Assembly: GCF_003605385.1 (NCBI RefSeq) | Contig: NZ_QYTV02000001.1 | Location: forward strand, 828,249 to 892,248 | DNA length: 64,000 nt | Source: Siminovitchia acidinfaciens | Lineage (GTDB): Bacteria; Bacillota; Bacilli; Bacillales; Bacillaceae_C | Reading direction: 5' to 3' | Shown here: positions 45,353 to 54,357 of the stretch, one piece after another | Layout: each line of letters opens with the position of its first letter | Numbering within the stretch: position 1 is the first letter of the stretch | Translations under genes and position numbers: made by a program | Notes under the pieces: generated by a model | Seen by the model: only the letters and a program-made list of their open reading frames with translations | What the model was told of the DNA's origin: nothing | Databases searched by the model: none

Positions 45353-46345
45353 ATGGCGATGGACATTTTGGAGAAGTATTTTAACATTAAAGCGGATCAA
45401 TCGATCCGGATTGGACGGCAAATTCGCCATGTTTCGAATGGTTTGTTGTATACTATTGTCTCTGTGACACATGTGGAACAGGAGGTTCTAATAGAATTAT
45501 ATGAAATGTCTGAGCACATGGCAAAGAATTCTGACAAAAAAGTTGCAAGATTTGTTTCAGGCAAAGAAGGTAAGTACTTAATTACTCATGAAAATGAGGA
45601 TTATGTACTCCTACAAAATCAATTTCATACGACAAACCGACTCAGAAAGACTGGCCGTCAACTGGCTAAATTCCATAACCGTGGAAAAAATCTTCAGGCC
45701 CCCATCAAGACTTTGAATCGGGCCGGCGAATGGAAGGATTTTTGGGCTGCCAGGCTTGACCAAATGGAAAAGGTTTGGGGTGGCTTGAGCCAAGAGCCCC
45801 CAAGGGAAGAGTTTGACAAGATGTTCATTGAATCTTTCCCTTACTATATGGGACTTTGTGAAAATGCAATTCAATATGTAACTGATACAGAACTGGACGA
45901 GAAGCCGCAGCATTTTGATTATGGAACAATTTGTCATGAACGCTTTCATGAAGATCTTTGGAAAAATGAACAAGAGATCAGAAATCCATTTGATTGGGTG
46001 CTTGACCATCCATCCAGGGATATTTCCGAATGGGTCAGGGACCGATACTTTAAAGGAAGCCGGATACTTCGTCCTGATATGATGAGCTTTTTAAACGACT
46101 ACCAATCCGTTTCCCCAATATCTCCTTTTGCCTGGAGACTTATCTATGCAAGACTATTGTTTCCCTTGCATTACTTTGTCTGTGTGGAAGAATATTACAA
46201 TACACATTCACAATCAGTAAAAAAGCATCTTGAAGAAACCCTCGACAGATATTTAAGGGATACGAAGGATTATGAACAGTTCCTGCGTTCTTTTTATACA
46301 ATGGTGGGCGTGAAAAAAAAATTGCCGGCGGTTGAATGGCTTTAA
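45353..46345 (+). CDS. yutH: spore coat-associated kinase-like protein YutH
   Basis: 330 residues from the ATG at 45353 (GAGAGGGATG upstream; the ATG at 45359 is also possible). It has a CotS/aminoglycoside phosphotransferase-like fold. The catalytic-loop-like segment TICHERFHEDLWKNE and the following NPFDWVLDHPSRDISEWVRD replace the usual HxDxxxxN and DFD motifs, so kinase activity is doubtful. YutH is a spore coat protein in B. subtilis, and neighbours match that locus. Confidence 0.85.
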   Translation: MAMDILEKYFNIKADQSIRIGRQIRHVSNGLLYTIVSVTHVEQEVLIELYEMSEHMAKNSDKKVARFVSGKEGKYLITHENEDYVLLQNQFHTTNRLRKTGRQLAKFHNRGKNLQAPIKTLNRAGEWKDFWAARLDQMEKVWGGLSQEPPREEFDKMFIESFPYYMGLCENAIQYVTDTELDEKPQHFDYGTICHERFHEDLWKNEQEIRNPFDWVLDHPSRDISEWVRDRYFKGSRILRPDMMSFLNDYQSVSPISPFAWRLIYARLLFPLHYFVCVEEYYNTHSQSVKKHLEETLDRYLRDTKDYEQFLRSFYTMVGVKKKLPAVEWL

Positions 46346-46361
46346 AATATTTTGCTAAAAC

Positions 46362-46390
46362 GAAAAAGCGATCCGGAAAATCCGAATCGC
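46362..46390 (-). terminator. rho-independent terminator
   Basis: On the minus strand GCGATTCGGA/TCCGGATCGC with TTT loop and TTTTTCG tail, after the Nfu-type gene. Confidence 0.8.
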
Positions 46391-46393
46391 GAA

Positions 46394-46630
46394 TTAAAAT
46401 ACCTGTTCTACTTCAATGACGCCAGGCACTTCTTCGACTAATGCTCGCTCTATGCCGGCTTTTAATGTAATAGTTGAGCTTGGGCAAGTACCGCAGGCAC
46501 CCAAAAGGCGAAGTTTTACAATTCCTTCATCTACATCAACGAGTTCGCAGTCACCGCCGTCGCGAAGCAGAAATGGACGCAATTTATCGAGTACTTCTTG
46601 AACTTGACTGATCATTGTTTGTTCAGACAT
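46394..46630 (-). CDS. yutI: NifU/Nfu-type Fe-S scaffold protein (YutI)
   Basis: 78 residues, a single Nfu domain with the cluster-binding pair Cys46-x2-Cys49 in [15 protein letters not shown]. Nfu proteins receive Fe-S clusters from the Suf scaffold and deliver them to apo-enzymes, so it links to sufCDSUB at 25.7 kb. ATG at 46630 with GGAAGGGAG upstream. Confidence 0.92.
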   Translation of the reverse strand: MSEQTMISQVQEVLDKLRPFLLRDGGDCELVDVDEGIVKLRLLGACGTCPSSTITLKAGIERALVEEVPGVIEVEQVF

Positions 46631-46839
46631 TCAGATCTACTCCCTTCCTATTACCCATTATAAGCAGAAATGAAAAAAAAATCTATGGGTTTGTTTGGGC
46701 TTGCCCATCTGTTGCAGTTTTTCGAGGGCAGCCTCTAAGGTTTGGTTTTAGATGAAGGCAACTTTTTGGTCTAGAAAAAGGTGGCTTCCATTTGTTGGGG
46801 AAATTATTTGGAATCCTTAACGGCATTCCGTGATCTTTA

Positions 46840-47051
46840 TTTATAAGTTATGTTTAGCGCCAGGCGCCATCGGCTAAAGGTCACAAACTGGATGAAAAAT
46901 ATACATGCTAAGGATGCTTCGCATGGTGTGATATAAGTTAGTTGCTTCGCATGGTGTAATATAAGTTAGTTGCTTTGCTGTGGTGGCTTAGTTGCCTCCT
47001 TGCAATTCGTCATGTGCTTGTTGCCCGAGGCTGAACGCCTTGCGCTTTTCT
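46840..47051 (+). repeat. interspersed repeat, family A copy 4 (short, rearranged)
   Basis: It shares the head (GCGCCAGGCGCCATCGGCT, GGTCACAA) and the tail (GCAATTCGTC.TGTGCTTGT...CGCCTTGCGCTTTTCT) with the 310-bp copies. The middle is deleted and replaced by a 27-bp tandem duplication (GATGCTTCGCATGGTG / GTTGCTTCGCATGGTG, each followed by ATATAAGTTA). It fills the gap 46631-47092 together with about 200 nt in which I see nothing else. Confidence 0.75.
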
Positions 47052-47092
47052 TTATAAAATCGGTACAATAAAGGGAAAGGAGCGTGGGAGCA

Positions 47093-47416
47093 ATGAAAAA
47101 GGAAGCAGAGATTTTTGTATATGGGGCAGAGCAGATTTGCGCAAGTTGTGTGAATCTCCCTTCTTCGAAAGAAACATATGAATGGCTGGAAGCTGCCATC
47201 TCCCGGAAATATCCCGGACAGCCGTTTAAAATCCATTACATCGATATTTTTAATCCGCCGGAAGATGAAGCTGCAAAAGCATTTGCAGAGCGGGTAGTCG
47301 AGGAAGACTTATTTTATCCGGTCGTCACCATGGATGACGAAATCATCGGTGAGGGGAACCCAAGGTTAAAAGATGTGTATAAGAAGTTGGAAGAACATGG
47401 ATACCACGCAGAATAA
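47093..47416 (+). CDS. yuzD: DUF1462 protein YuzD
   Basis: 107 residues from the ATG at 47093. A thioredoxin-like fold is suggested by CASC in GAEQICASCVNLPSSK (residues 12-27) and the downstream FYPVVTMDDEIIGEGNPRLK. Diagnostic of the YuzD family, function unknown, possibly redox- or Fe-S-related. It stands between yutI and yutJ as in B. subtilis. Confidence 0.85.
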   Translation: MKKEAEIFVYGAEQICASCVNLPSSKETYEWLEAAISRKYPGQPFKIHYIDIFNPPEDEAAKAFAERVVEEDLFYPVVTMDDEIIGEGNPRLKDVYKKLEEHGYHAE

Positions 47417-47460
47417 AAAATGCCGGAATCAGTATAAAAACCCTGATTCCGGCATTTTCG
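47415..47460 (+). terminator. rho-independent terminator
   Basis: Stem AAAATGCCGGAATCAG/CTGATTCCGGCATTTT with TATAAAAACC loop. Confidence 0.93.
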
Positions 47461-47503
47461 ATATATCGAGAAATGTAAATGGACAGCCGCTTTCGTATTT
47501 ATA

Positions 47504-47625
47504 ACACAATTCCCGCGCCTAGCCCCTCGAGGTCATAAGCCAGTTGCTTCTGAAGGCAAAAAACGCCGTCAGGCAGCACCCTTCTTATGCTTGTCGGGGC
47601 TGACCGAGGCGCTTCTGCTTTTCTA
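47504..47625. repeat. interspersed hairpin repeat, family B copy 1
   Basis: Starts near GCGCCTAGCCCCTCGAGGTC and ends GACCGAGGCGCTTCTGCTTT. Nearly identical to the copy at 47848-47971. The head (GCGCCTAGCCCC) and centre (CGGGGCTGA..GAGGCGC) can pair into a long hairpin. Confidence 0.8.
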
Positions 47626-47847
47626 CTGTCTAGCTTCAGGCTCCAGCGACTAGCAGACTTCCTTCTCTGGGTGCTCCAAGGCAAAGCTTATTCAGGAAGC
47701 TATGTTACCTTGTCGCAAAGCTGCTTGAAGTTTACTCGAGGAAGATACACACGATGTTATTGAAGTCAGTAGCTTTCCTACGATAAGTCAACATCGGCTT
47801 GCCTGCGGCTTCGCCGTGTTTCCTTTATCTCGTCAGGAGTCGTCCAG
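47626..47847. repeat. mosaic repeat segment between two family B copies
   Basis: It contains pieces of family A (GCTTATTCAGGAAGC, TTGTCGCAAAGCTGC, ACACGATGTTATTGAAGT) and the block CGATAAGTCAACATCGGCTT ... CGCCGTGTTTCCTTTATCTC that recurs at 53656-53762. The whole gap 47461-47971 is thus repeat DNA. Confidence 0.65.
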
Positions 47848-47971
47848 TGTCTAGCTCCAGCGCCTAGCTCCTCGAGGTCATAAGCCAGTTGCTTCTGAAG
47901 GCAAGAAACGCCTTCAGGCAGCACCCTTCTTATGCTTGTCGGGGCTGACCGAGGCGCTTCTGCTTTTCTAC
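47848..47971. repeat. interspersed hairpin repeat, family B copy 2
   Basis: About 114 bp are almost identical to the copy at 47504 (differences such as AAGAAACGCCTTC against AAAAAACGCCGTC). It abuts the stop codon of yutJ, so it forms the 3' end of that transcript. Confidence 0.8.
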
Positions 47972-49039
47972 TCACCCATTATGATACTTGTACATCCACA
48001 GGATACCAGACTTCAAGATCCGAGCAATACGGCCTGTGATTGCCCGCTCAGCCATCAGCCCGAAGCCCTGTTTTTTACCAAGTGAGCCAAGCACACCTTT
48101 TAATTTGATGGTTGGCAATTCTTCCGGGAGCTCCTGCCCGCTCCAGCGTTTCTGAAGGACCTGCACTATTTGATCGGCTTGTCCCTCGGCAAGCTGAGCG
48201 CTTGGAGCATAAGGGAGGCTTGCGCAGTCTCCGACAACATAAACATGCTCATCAACAGGAATGTTGTGATATTTCGTTAATACTACTCTGTTCTGTTTGT
48301 CTTTTTCGACATCCATATCACGTACAATCCGGTTTGGCTGTATACCGGCAGTCCAAACAATGACGTCAGAATGAACCGGCTCATCATGATTGAAGAGTGT
48401 GCGGTCTTCTACCCTCGTAATGTTAGCTCCATTAATGACTTCGACGCCGTTTGTCTGGAACCAATTTTGTACATAGCGGCTGACTCTTTCCGGAAATGCG
48501 GATAGAATGATTTTTCCACGGTCAAATAATTTGATGACCAAATCTTCACGGCTCTCCCTAAGCTCACTTGCGAGTTCGACTCCGCTCAGGCCTCCGCCTA
48601 CAATACTGACAACCGAATTTGCAGGCAAGTTGTTCAAGGTTTGATATGTTTCCCGGGCTTTTCCTATATTTTGGATACTATGTGTGTATTCTTTTGCACC
48701 GGGAATATTGTGATATTTATCCTCACAGCCGAGGCCAATAATTAAATCATCATAAGCCACAGGTTCATCTTCGGCTAAATGGACAAGTTTGTTTTCCAAG
48801 TCGATGTTCGTTATTTCCCCGTATTTGAGTTCAAGGCGCGGATGTTCAGGAAAAGGCACTCGGACCTCTTGGTCTGAAACCGTTCCGGCGGCCAATGCAT
48901 AGTACTCAGTTTTAAGACAATGGTATGGCACTCTGTCAATCAGAGTGATGGTTACATCTTCGGGCAGGTTGTTTGGCAGCAAACGGTGCAACGCCCGCAT
49001 GTTCCCATATCCACCGCCAAGAAGCACTAATTTTTTCAT
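47972..49039 (-). CDS. yutJ: NAD(P)/FAD-dependent oxidoreductase YutJ (NDH-2 like)
   Basis: 355 residues. FAD-binding LVLLGGGYGNMRALHRL at the N-terminus, NAD-binding VSIVGGGLSGVELASELRES near 160, and the second FAD motif VYVVGDCASLPYAPSAQLAEGQ near 270. These place it with type II NADH dehydrogenases; it is shorter than Ndh/YumB and may be a specialised paralogue. ATG at 49039 with AAAAGGAGA upstream. Confidence 0.88.
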   Translation of the reverse strand: MKKLVLLGGGYGNMRALHRLLPNNLPEDVTITLIDRVPYHCLKTEYYALAAGTVSDQEVRVPFPEHPRLELKYGEITNIDLENKLVHLAEDEPVAYDDLIIGLGCEDKYHNIPGAKEYTHSIQNIGKARETYQTLNNLPANSVVSIVGGGLSGVELASELRESREDLVIKLFDRGKIILSAFPERVSRYVQNWFQTNGVEVINGANITRVEDRTLFNHDEPVHSDVIVWTAGIQPNRIVRDMDVEKDKQNRVVLTKYHNIPVDEHVYVVGDCASLPYAPSAQLAEGQADQIVQVLQKRWSGQELPEELPTIKLKGVLGSLGKKQGFGLMAERAITGRIARILKSGILWMYKYHNG

Positions 49040-49273
49040 GCAAACAGTCTCCTTTTGCCATCTATTTAAACAATATAAGAAAACACATTTATAAATATGT
49101 ATTTATCAGTTCTATATCCAACGTAAAGTATAGCGGAATCTACACTGATATACAACAGGATTAAGATGTTCACTTCGCATTATTTAATTTAAGAACAGAG
49201 TTCTTTTCAGCCTTTCAAATTGACTAACCCATGCGAAAAGAGTAGGATTAAGACTGGTAATGAGGTGAATTAA

Positions 49274-49510
49274 ATGAATCCTATCATAGAATTTTGCATC
49301 AGCAATCTAGGCATGGGTGGATATGAAGCAATGCAAAAATTGGAGGATGATCCAGATCTGGATATTGTGGAATATGGATGTCTAGATCATTGTGATTTAT
49401 GCGCAGAAACTTTATACGCCCTCGTTAATGGAGAAGTGGTCACTGGGGATAGCCCAGAGGATCTTGTCAAAAATATTTACCAGTATTTAGAAGACAATCC
49501 GATGTTTTAA
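49274..49510 (+). CDS. yuzB: DUF1450 protein YuzB
   Basis: 78 residues. IIEFCISNLGMGG at the N-terminus and VEYGCLDHCDLCAETLYALV in the middle are diagnostic of the UPF0349/YuzB family. Conserved Cys residues suggest a redox or metal role, unproven. ATG behind ATGAGGTGAA. It lies beside yutM as in B. subtilis. Confidence 0.88.
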   Translation: MNPIIEFCISNLGMGGYEAMQKLEDDPDLDIVEYGCLDHCDLCAETLYALVNGEVVTGDSPEDLVKNIYQYLEDNPMF

Positions 49511-49592
49511 TAAGCCGTTTAGTTGTGAATAGAACATCCGGAGTTTATAATAAAGGAAGACTTCATTTCTCGCAAGAGGGGGGTGCAGATTC

Positions 49593-49955
49593 ATGAGTGA
49601 CCTTGTAATATTGACTGAAGCGGCTGCATTGCAGATCAAGGAAATGATCAAACAGAACGGAGAAGAAGGTGCTTATTTCCGTTTTTCCATTAATGGAGGC
49701 GGATGCAGCGGTTTATCGTACGGCATGAGTCTAGACCATGAAAGATCTGAAAAGGATACATTCATTGAGCAGCACGGTATAGGTATCGTCATTGATGAAG
49801 ATACAGCTCCGATTGTCTCAGGAACTGTCATTGATTTTAAACAGTCTCTCATGGGAGGCGGTTTTACGATTGATAATCCGAATGCCCTTGTTTCATGTGG
49901 CTGTGGAACCTCTTTCCGAACTGCGACAGTTGCAGGTAAGCCGGAAGATTGTTAA
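49593..49955 (+). CDS. yutM: A-type Fe-S carrier (HesB/IscA family, YutM)
   Basis: 120 residues. The three conserved Cys are Cys38 in GGGCSGLSYG and the C-terminal CGCGTSFR pair. A-type carriers transfer Fe-S clusters from the Suf scaffold to targets. ATG at 49593 behind AAGAGGGGGG. Ends at a bidirectional terminator shared with yumC. Confidence 0.93.
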   Translation: MSDLVILTEAAALQIKEMIKQNGEEGAYFRFSINGGGCSGLSYGMSLDHERSEKDTFIEQHGIGIVIDEDTAPIVSGTVIDFKQSLMGGGFTIDNPNALVSCGCGTSFRTATVAGKPEDC

Positions 49956-49960
49956 ATGGA

Positions 49961-49994
49961 AAAAAGGCCTGGACATCACTGTCCGGGCCTTTGT
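49961..49994. terminator. bidirectional terminator
   Basis: Stem AAAGGCCTGGACA/TGTCCGGGCCTTT with TCAC loop between converging yutM and yumC. Confidence 0.88.
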
Positions 49995-50007
49995 TGTATC
50001 TGCTTTA

Positions 50008-51006
50008 TTATTTATCGAATAAAGACGTACTGTGCATCGGCTGCACTCTTGCTTTCGGGTCAATATAGGTTTTTGCATTGCTGACAGCTGTCGGCGCTTC
50101 GCCAAATCCGGTGGCGATCAATTTTACTTTACCGTCATATGTCGTGATATCACCTGCGGCATATATCCCCGGGATATTCGTTTCCATTTTTGAATTGACG
50201 ACAATGGAGTTCTTTTCAATCTCGATGCCCCAGTCCTTGATCGGTCCAAGTGATGACACAAAGCCGTAGTTGCAAATCAGAGAGTCAAGTTCAATTTCTT
50301 CCACAGCATCGCCTCTGACTTCCTGGATGACAAGCTTATTGATAGACTCGCCGTCACAGATGATATCAGAAGCGGCGAAAGGAGTTTTAATTTCAACTGA
50401 AGAAGATTTCAATTGAGTCACGCTGCTTTCATGAGCGCGGAACTTATCCCTGCGATGGACAAGGGTCACTTTCTCTGCAATCGGTTCAAGCATGAGCGCC
50501 CAGTCAACAGCTGAATCTCCCCCACCCAGGATTACGACTCTTTTTCCTTCAAACTTTTTCATATCATCTACGAAATAGTGGAGGTTTTTCCCTTCATATT
50601 GTTCGGCCTCTTCAATCTCCAGTTTTCTTGGTTGAAAAGCTCCGATTCCGCCGGTGATAATAATCGATTTTGAATAATGGATCTCTTGATCGGTAGTCAG
50701 TTTAAAAGTTCCGTCGTCCAGTTTTTCCACATTTTGTACAGATTGACCAAGACAAATAGTTTGGGAAAACAACTTCAACTGTTCTTTTAAATTATTGACG
50801 AGATCCTGTGCCTTTATTTTTGGAAAGCCGGCCACATCGTATATATATTTCTCTGGATATAATGCAGCTAATTGCCCGCCTAATTGAGGAAGACTTTCTA
50901 TAATTTTAACCGATGAATTCCTCATACCTGCATAAAAGGCAGTGAACATCCCAGCAGGACCTGCCCCGATGATTGTCATGTCAAAAACTTGCTGATCTTC
51001 TTTCAA
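50008..51006 (-). CDS. yumC: ferredoxin--NADP+ reductase (thioredoxin-reductase type) YumC
   Basis: 332 residues. FAD motif [19 protein letters not shown] near residue 11, NADPH motif [17 protein letters not shown] near 160, and [21 protein letters not shown] near 285. It lacks the CxxC of true thioredoxin reductase, which identifies the Bacillus-type ferredoxin (flavodoxin) NADP+ oxidoreductase. It supplies electrons to ferredoxin/flavodoxin-dependent enzymes. Confidence 0.93.
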   Translation of the reverse strand: MKEDQQVFDMTIIGAGPAGMFTAFYAGMRNSSVKIIESLPQLGGQLAALYPEKYIYDVAGFPKIKAQDLVNNLKEQLKLFSQTICLGQSVQNVEKLDDGTFKLTTDQEIHYSKSIIITGGIGAFQPRKLEIEEAEQYEGKNLHYFVDDMKKFEGKRVVILGGGDSAVDWALMLEPIAEKVTLVHRRDKFRAHESSVTQLKSSSVEIKTPFAASDIICDGESINKLVIQEVRGDAVEEIELDSLICNYGFVSSLGPIKDWGIEIEKNSIVVNSKMETNIPGIYAAGDITTYDGKVKLIATGFGEAPTAVSNAKTYIDPKARVQPMHSTSLFDK

Positions 51007-51254
51007 AGAAAATCCCTCCTGTTCATAAACAGCTTCAATAAGTCATTTTACACGTTCCTATTGTGCCACACAATGCTTAGTTTTGTCATATGAAATGACC
51101 CAAAAATGCGGGGAATCAGTACTTTGAATGAGTTTTGACCTTAAGAATTCAGAATTGTTGTTCTTCTGTGAAACCGCTTGAAAAAGGAGAATAAAAGCCA
51201 TATGATGTATTGAGACATATATCTCTTTTTTATGACATTTTTTTTGTTATTGTA

Positions 51255-51270
51255 CGTGAAGTGCATCACA
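51255..51270. promoter_or_regulatory. Rex-like operator upstream of yumB
   Basis: CGTGAAGTGCATCACA matches the Rex box TGTGAANNNNTTCACA except at two positions. It sits about 90 bp before yumB. Rex senses the NADH/NAD+ ratio and controls NADH dehydrogenase genes in Gram-positives. Confidence 0.45.
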
Positions 51271-51356
51271 TTTATTTATATATCATATTATTTTTTACAA
51301 TGCATTTCAGTCGTACGAATGTTTTATAATAAGACGAAAAGGTGGAAGTGATTAGA

Positions 51357-52574
51357 TTGAGAAAGCCAAAGATTGTAGTATTAGGCGCTGGTTACGGCGG
51401 ATTAATGACAGTGACACGTCTTCAAAAACAACTCGGAAGCACCGATGCCGAAATTGTTTTAGTTAATAAAAATGACTACCATTATGAAACAACATGGTTG
51501 CATGAAGCTTCTGCCGGAACATTGTCCCCTGACCAGGTCCGTTATGATATTTCAAGCGTAATTGACAGAAGCAAGGTTGACTTCGTTCAAGATACTGCTG
51601 TAAAAGTTGAACTTGAAACGAAAAAAGTAATCCTTGAAAAAGGAGACGAGCTTTCATATGACTACCTTGTAGTAGCATTGGGAGGCGCTCCTGAAACATT
51701 TGGAATCAAAGGCCTTGATAAGTATGCTTTTTCCATTACAAATGTAAACACAGCGAGACAAATCCGCGAACATATTGAATATCAATTCGCAACTTACAAA
51801 GTCGACAAAAAGCCAGAACGTTTAACAATTGTTGTCGGCGGTGCAGGTTTTACAGGCATGGAGTTTCTTGGCGAACTGGGCAATCAGATTCCAAGATGGT
51901 GCAAAGAATATGATATCGACAAAGAAATGGTAAAAGTAGTCTGTGTGGAAGCTGCTCCAACTGCTCTACCAGGATTTGATCCTGAATTGGTTCAGTACGC
52001 TACAGCGTTGCTTGAAAGAAAAAATGTGGAATTCCGCATTGGTACGGCAATTAAAGAAGCTACTCCTGAAGGAATCGTCGTTGCAAAAGGCGAAGATGAT
52101 ACAGAGGAAATCAAAGCAGCAACGGTTGTATGGGCTGCAGGTGTTCGAGGCAATCCGATCATTGTTGAATCTGGAATCGAAAATATGCGCGGCAGAGTAA
52201 AAGTAGAGCCTGATTTGCGTGCACCAGGGCTTTCTGATGTGTTTGTTATTGGCGACTGCTCACTCGTGATTAACGAAGAAATCAACCGCCCATATCCTCC
52301 TACCGCTCAAATCGCTATGCAACAAGGCGAATTGGTAGCAAGCAACTTAGCGAAGCTCGTTCAAGGTAAAACGAACCTTGACAGCTTTACATTCGATAAC
52401 AAAGGAACTGTTTGTTCACTTGGAGATGACGATGCCATCGGTGTTGTCTTCGGAAAGAAAGTGACAGGTACAAAAGCTTCCTTTATGAAAAAGATGATCG
52501 ACAACCGTGCCCTTTACATGATTGGCGGCATTCCGCTTACAATGAAAAAAGGGAAATTCAATTTGCTTAAGTAA
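51357..52574 (+). CDS. yumB: type II NADH dehydrogenase (YumB)
   Basis: 405 residues from the TTG at 51357; the GTG at 51342 lies in the GGTGG ribosome site. FAD motif [22 protein letters not shown] motif [18 protein letters not shown] near 160, [11 protein letters not shown] near 295 and [18 protein letters not shown]. It oxidises NADH and reduces menaquinone without proton pumping. The Rex-like site upstream would fit redox control. Confidence 0.92.
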   Translation: MRKPKIVVLGAGYGGLMTVTRLQKQLGSTDAEIVLVNKNDYHYETTWLHEASAGTLSPDQVRYDISSVIDRSKVDFVQDTAVKVELETKKVILEKGDELSYDYLVVALGGAPETFGIKGLDKYAFSITNVNTARQIREHIEYQFATYKVDKKPERLTIVVGGAGFTGMEFLGELGNQIPRWCKEYDIDKEMVKVVCVEAAPTALPGFDPELVQYATALLERKNVEFRIGTAIKEATPEGIVVAKGEDDTEEIKAATVVWAAGVRGNPIIVESGIENMRGRVKVEPDLRAPGLSDVFVIGDCSLVINEEINRPYPPTAQIAMQQGELVASNLAKLVQGKTNLDSFTFDNKGTVCSLGDDDAIGVVFGKKVTGTKASFMKKMIDNRALYMIGGIPLTMKKGKFNLLK

Positions 52575-52594
52575 TACAATGAAATGATGAGAGA

Positions 52595-52626
52595 GGCAGA
52601 ATCTATATGGATTCTGCCTTTTTTAG
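52595..52626 (+). terminator. rho-independent terminator
   Basis: Stem GGCAGAATC/GATTCTGCC with TATATG loop and T-run. Confidence 0.92.
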
Positions 52627-52659
52627 AGAGTGAAAATAACAATGCGTATGTGTTCTTCA

Positions 52660-52735
52660 TTTCCAGCGGTTAGCCCCTAGTGGTTATAAGTATAACTCAG
52701 CGCTTGTCGGGGCTTAGAAGGGCGCTTTTTTTCTT
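52660..52735. repeat. truncated family B repeat
   Basis: AGCGGTTAGCCCCTAGTGGT ... GCTTGTCGGGGCTTAGAAGG, then GCGCTTTTTT. A shortened family B hairpin directly in front of a family A copy. Confidence 0.65.
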
Positions 52736-52740
52736 GGAAG

Positions 52741-53043
52741 TTAAAGAAAGTATAAACTTAGATAAAGTTTTCTATTTAAACAAGAATACGTTAATGTCTA
52801 GCTTCAGGCGCCATCGGTTCGAGGTCACAAGCCACAGGGAAGATTATTCAGGAAGAATGTGCTCCTGCGCCATAGCTTATTCGAGGAAGTCTTGTTCAGC
52901 TCGTCGCAAAGCAGCATGAAGCATATTCAGAGATGTTTCTCATGATGTAATTAAGTGAGCGGCTTTGCGTGGGGGGCGAAAAGCTGCCTCCTCGCAATTC
53001 GTCTTGTGCTTGTCGCCTAAGGCTGCGCGCCTTGCGCTTTTCT
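52741..53043 (+). repeat. interspersed repeat, family A copy 2 (about 300 bp)
   Basis: Same start (TTAAAGAAAGTATAAA), body and tail (CTGCGCGCCTTGCGCTTTTC) as the copies at 13979 and 61866. With the preceding fragment it fills the gap 52627-53065 before the Nudix gene. Confidence 0.85.
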
Positions 53044-53065
53044 AAGAAAGTGTGGGGAGAAGAGT

Positions 53066-53548
53066 ATGAGTCAAAATCGGGGCAAGGTTTGGCTGGCAGT
53101 TTGCGGCGTGGTTATTGATGAGGAGGGCCGCTGGCTTGTCGTGAAAAAGAAATACGGCGGAGCCAAAGGCAAATGGACGTTGCCGGCAGGCTTTGTAGAA
53201 CCGGGGGAAACTCTGGATGAGGCGGTCAAAAGGGAAGTACTTGAAGAGACAGGGGTTATTTGTACTATTGACGGTCTGCTCGGCTTAAGAACCGGAGTGC
53301 TGCGTTCCAGCATCAGTGATAATATGATGATATTTGCCTGCAAACCAAAAAACACAACAATCCTAGTTCAGGAAGACGAACTTGAGGAAGCCAGCTGGAT
53401 GATGCCTGAAAGTCTGTTACAGGATAAAAAAACCTCTGTCATGATTACTGAGCTGATCCAAGGGGGATACAGGCCGTTTCAAAAAGAGATTGTTGCAATC
53501 AACCCTGGAAGTCAATTTGGATATACGGCTTATAAATTATTTCTTTGA
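53066..53548 (+). CDS. Nudix hydrolase
   Basis: 160 residues. The Nudix box Gx5Ex7REUxEExGU is complete at about residues 42-64 (GFVEPGETLDEAVKREVLEE then TGVI). Nudix enzymes hydrolyse nucleoside diphosphates linked to other groups; specificity is not readable here. ATG at 53066 behind GTGGGGAGAAG. Both sides are repeat DNA, so the gene sits alone. Confidence 0.9.
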   Translation: MSQNRGKVWLAVCGVVIDEEGRWLVVKKKYGGAKGKWTLPAGFVEPGETLDEAVKREVLEETGVICTIDGLLGLRTGVLRSSISDNMMIFACKPKNTTILVQEDELEEASWMMPESLLQDKKTSVMITELIQGGYRPFQKEIVAINPGSQFGYTAYKLFL

Positions 53549-53559
53549 TCCTCTAAGGG

Positions 53560-53822
53560 AATTGTCTTATGCTTGTCGGAGCTGAACAAGGCGCTTTCGC
53601 TTTTCTAATTGTCTAGCTCCAGCGCCTATCGACTAGCAGACTTCGCGCCTCCGCCTACGATAAGTCAACATCGGCTCCGAAGGACAGGACGTCCTAGTGC
53701 CACCAAAGCCACAGGATGTGGCGTTTTGAGGCGGCCTTCGTCGCCGTGTTTCCTTTATCTCGTTGGAGTCACTCCAGTCTGTACGTCGATGGACAGGCGC
53801 TTTCGCTTTTCTAATTGTCACG
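53560..53822. repeat. mosaic of interspersed hairpin repeats
   Basis: Contains family B tail (TTATGCTTGTCGGAGCTGAA, GCGCTTTCGCTTTTCTAATT), the block CGATAAGTCAACATCGGCT ... CGCCGTGTTTCCTTTATCTC also present at 47795, and CTGTACGTCGATGGACAG also present (with changes) at 3533. It ends again in GCGCTTTCGCTTTTCTAATT. It fills the gap before yuiB. Confidence 0.72.
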
Positions 53823-53906
53823 AATTCGTCCGAGTCTTCGGCATTGACGCTCTGTCAACCATTCAGTAAACTTGGTATGAAGGTAAAATCAAGGGGGAAA
53901 ACAGCT

Positions 53907-54230
53907 ATGCAAATGCCACTTCCAGTCCTGCTTATATCCATGTTATTATTTTTTGTCCTGTTTTTCGGGATTGGATTTTTACTAAATATGCTATTACGAA
54001 TGACTTGGATTATGGCGGTTGTCTATCCGGTCGTCGCCATATTGATCGTTGATAAGGTGAAGTTTACGGAATATCTTACATCTCCGTCCTCTTCTTTTTC
54101 CAGTCTTGGATCAAGCATCTCTAATCTCGCTGCAGCTGATCTAATCATTCTGGTTAGCGGCTTGGCAGGAGCATTAGTTGCTGGGTTTACTATGCAGGTC
54201 TTGCGTAAAAAAGGTTATAGAATGTTTTAG
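53907..54230 (+). CDS. yuiB: membrane protein YuiB
   Basis: 107 residues from the ATG at 53907, behind AAGGGGG. Three hydrophobic segments: about 5-27, 30-47 and 78-98. The family is small and of unknown function. It lies just before yuiC as in B. subtilis, which supports the symbol. Confidence 0.83.
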   Translation: MQMPLPVLLISMLLFFVLFFGIGFLLNMLLRMTWIMAVVYPVVAILIVDKVKFTEYLTSPSSSFSSLGSSISNLAAADLIILVSGLAGALVAGFTMQVLRKKGYRMF

Positions 54231-54234
54231 TAGT

Positions 54235-54268
54235 AAAAAAGCGCTCTGTTAGTCAGGGGGCTTTTTTA
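54235..54268 (+). terminator. rho-independent terminator
   Basis: AAAAAAGCGCTCTG/CAGGGGGCTTTTTT imperfect stem with TTAGT loop. Confidence 0.7.
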
Positions 54269-54357
54269 CTTTTCGTCAAAAGTCTCTAGCTTTCTTAATT
54301 CACTACGAATAAACCCTCTCAAAATAGGGAATCAATACCCATGAGAGGAGTGAATGA

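Noticed and set aside
52680-52919. 79-codon frame inside a family A repeat
   Set aside because: The frame is not kept open in the other copies of the repeat.
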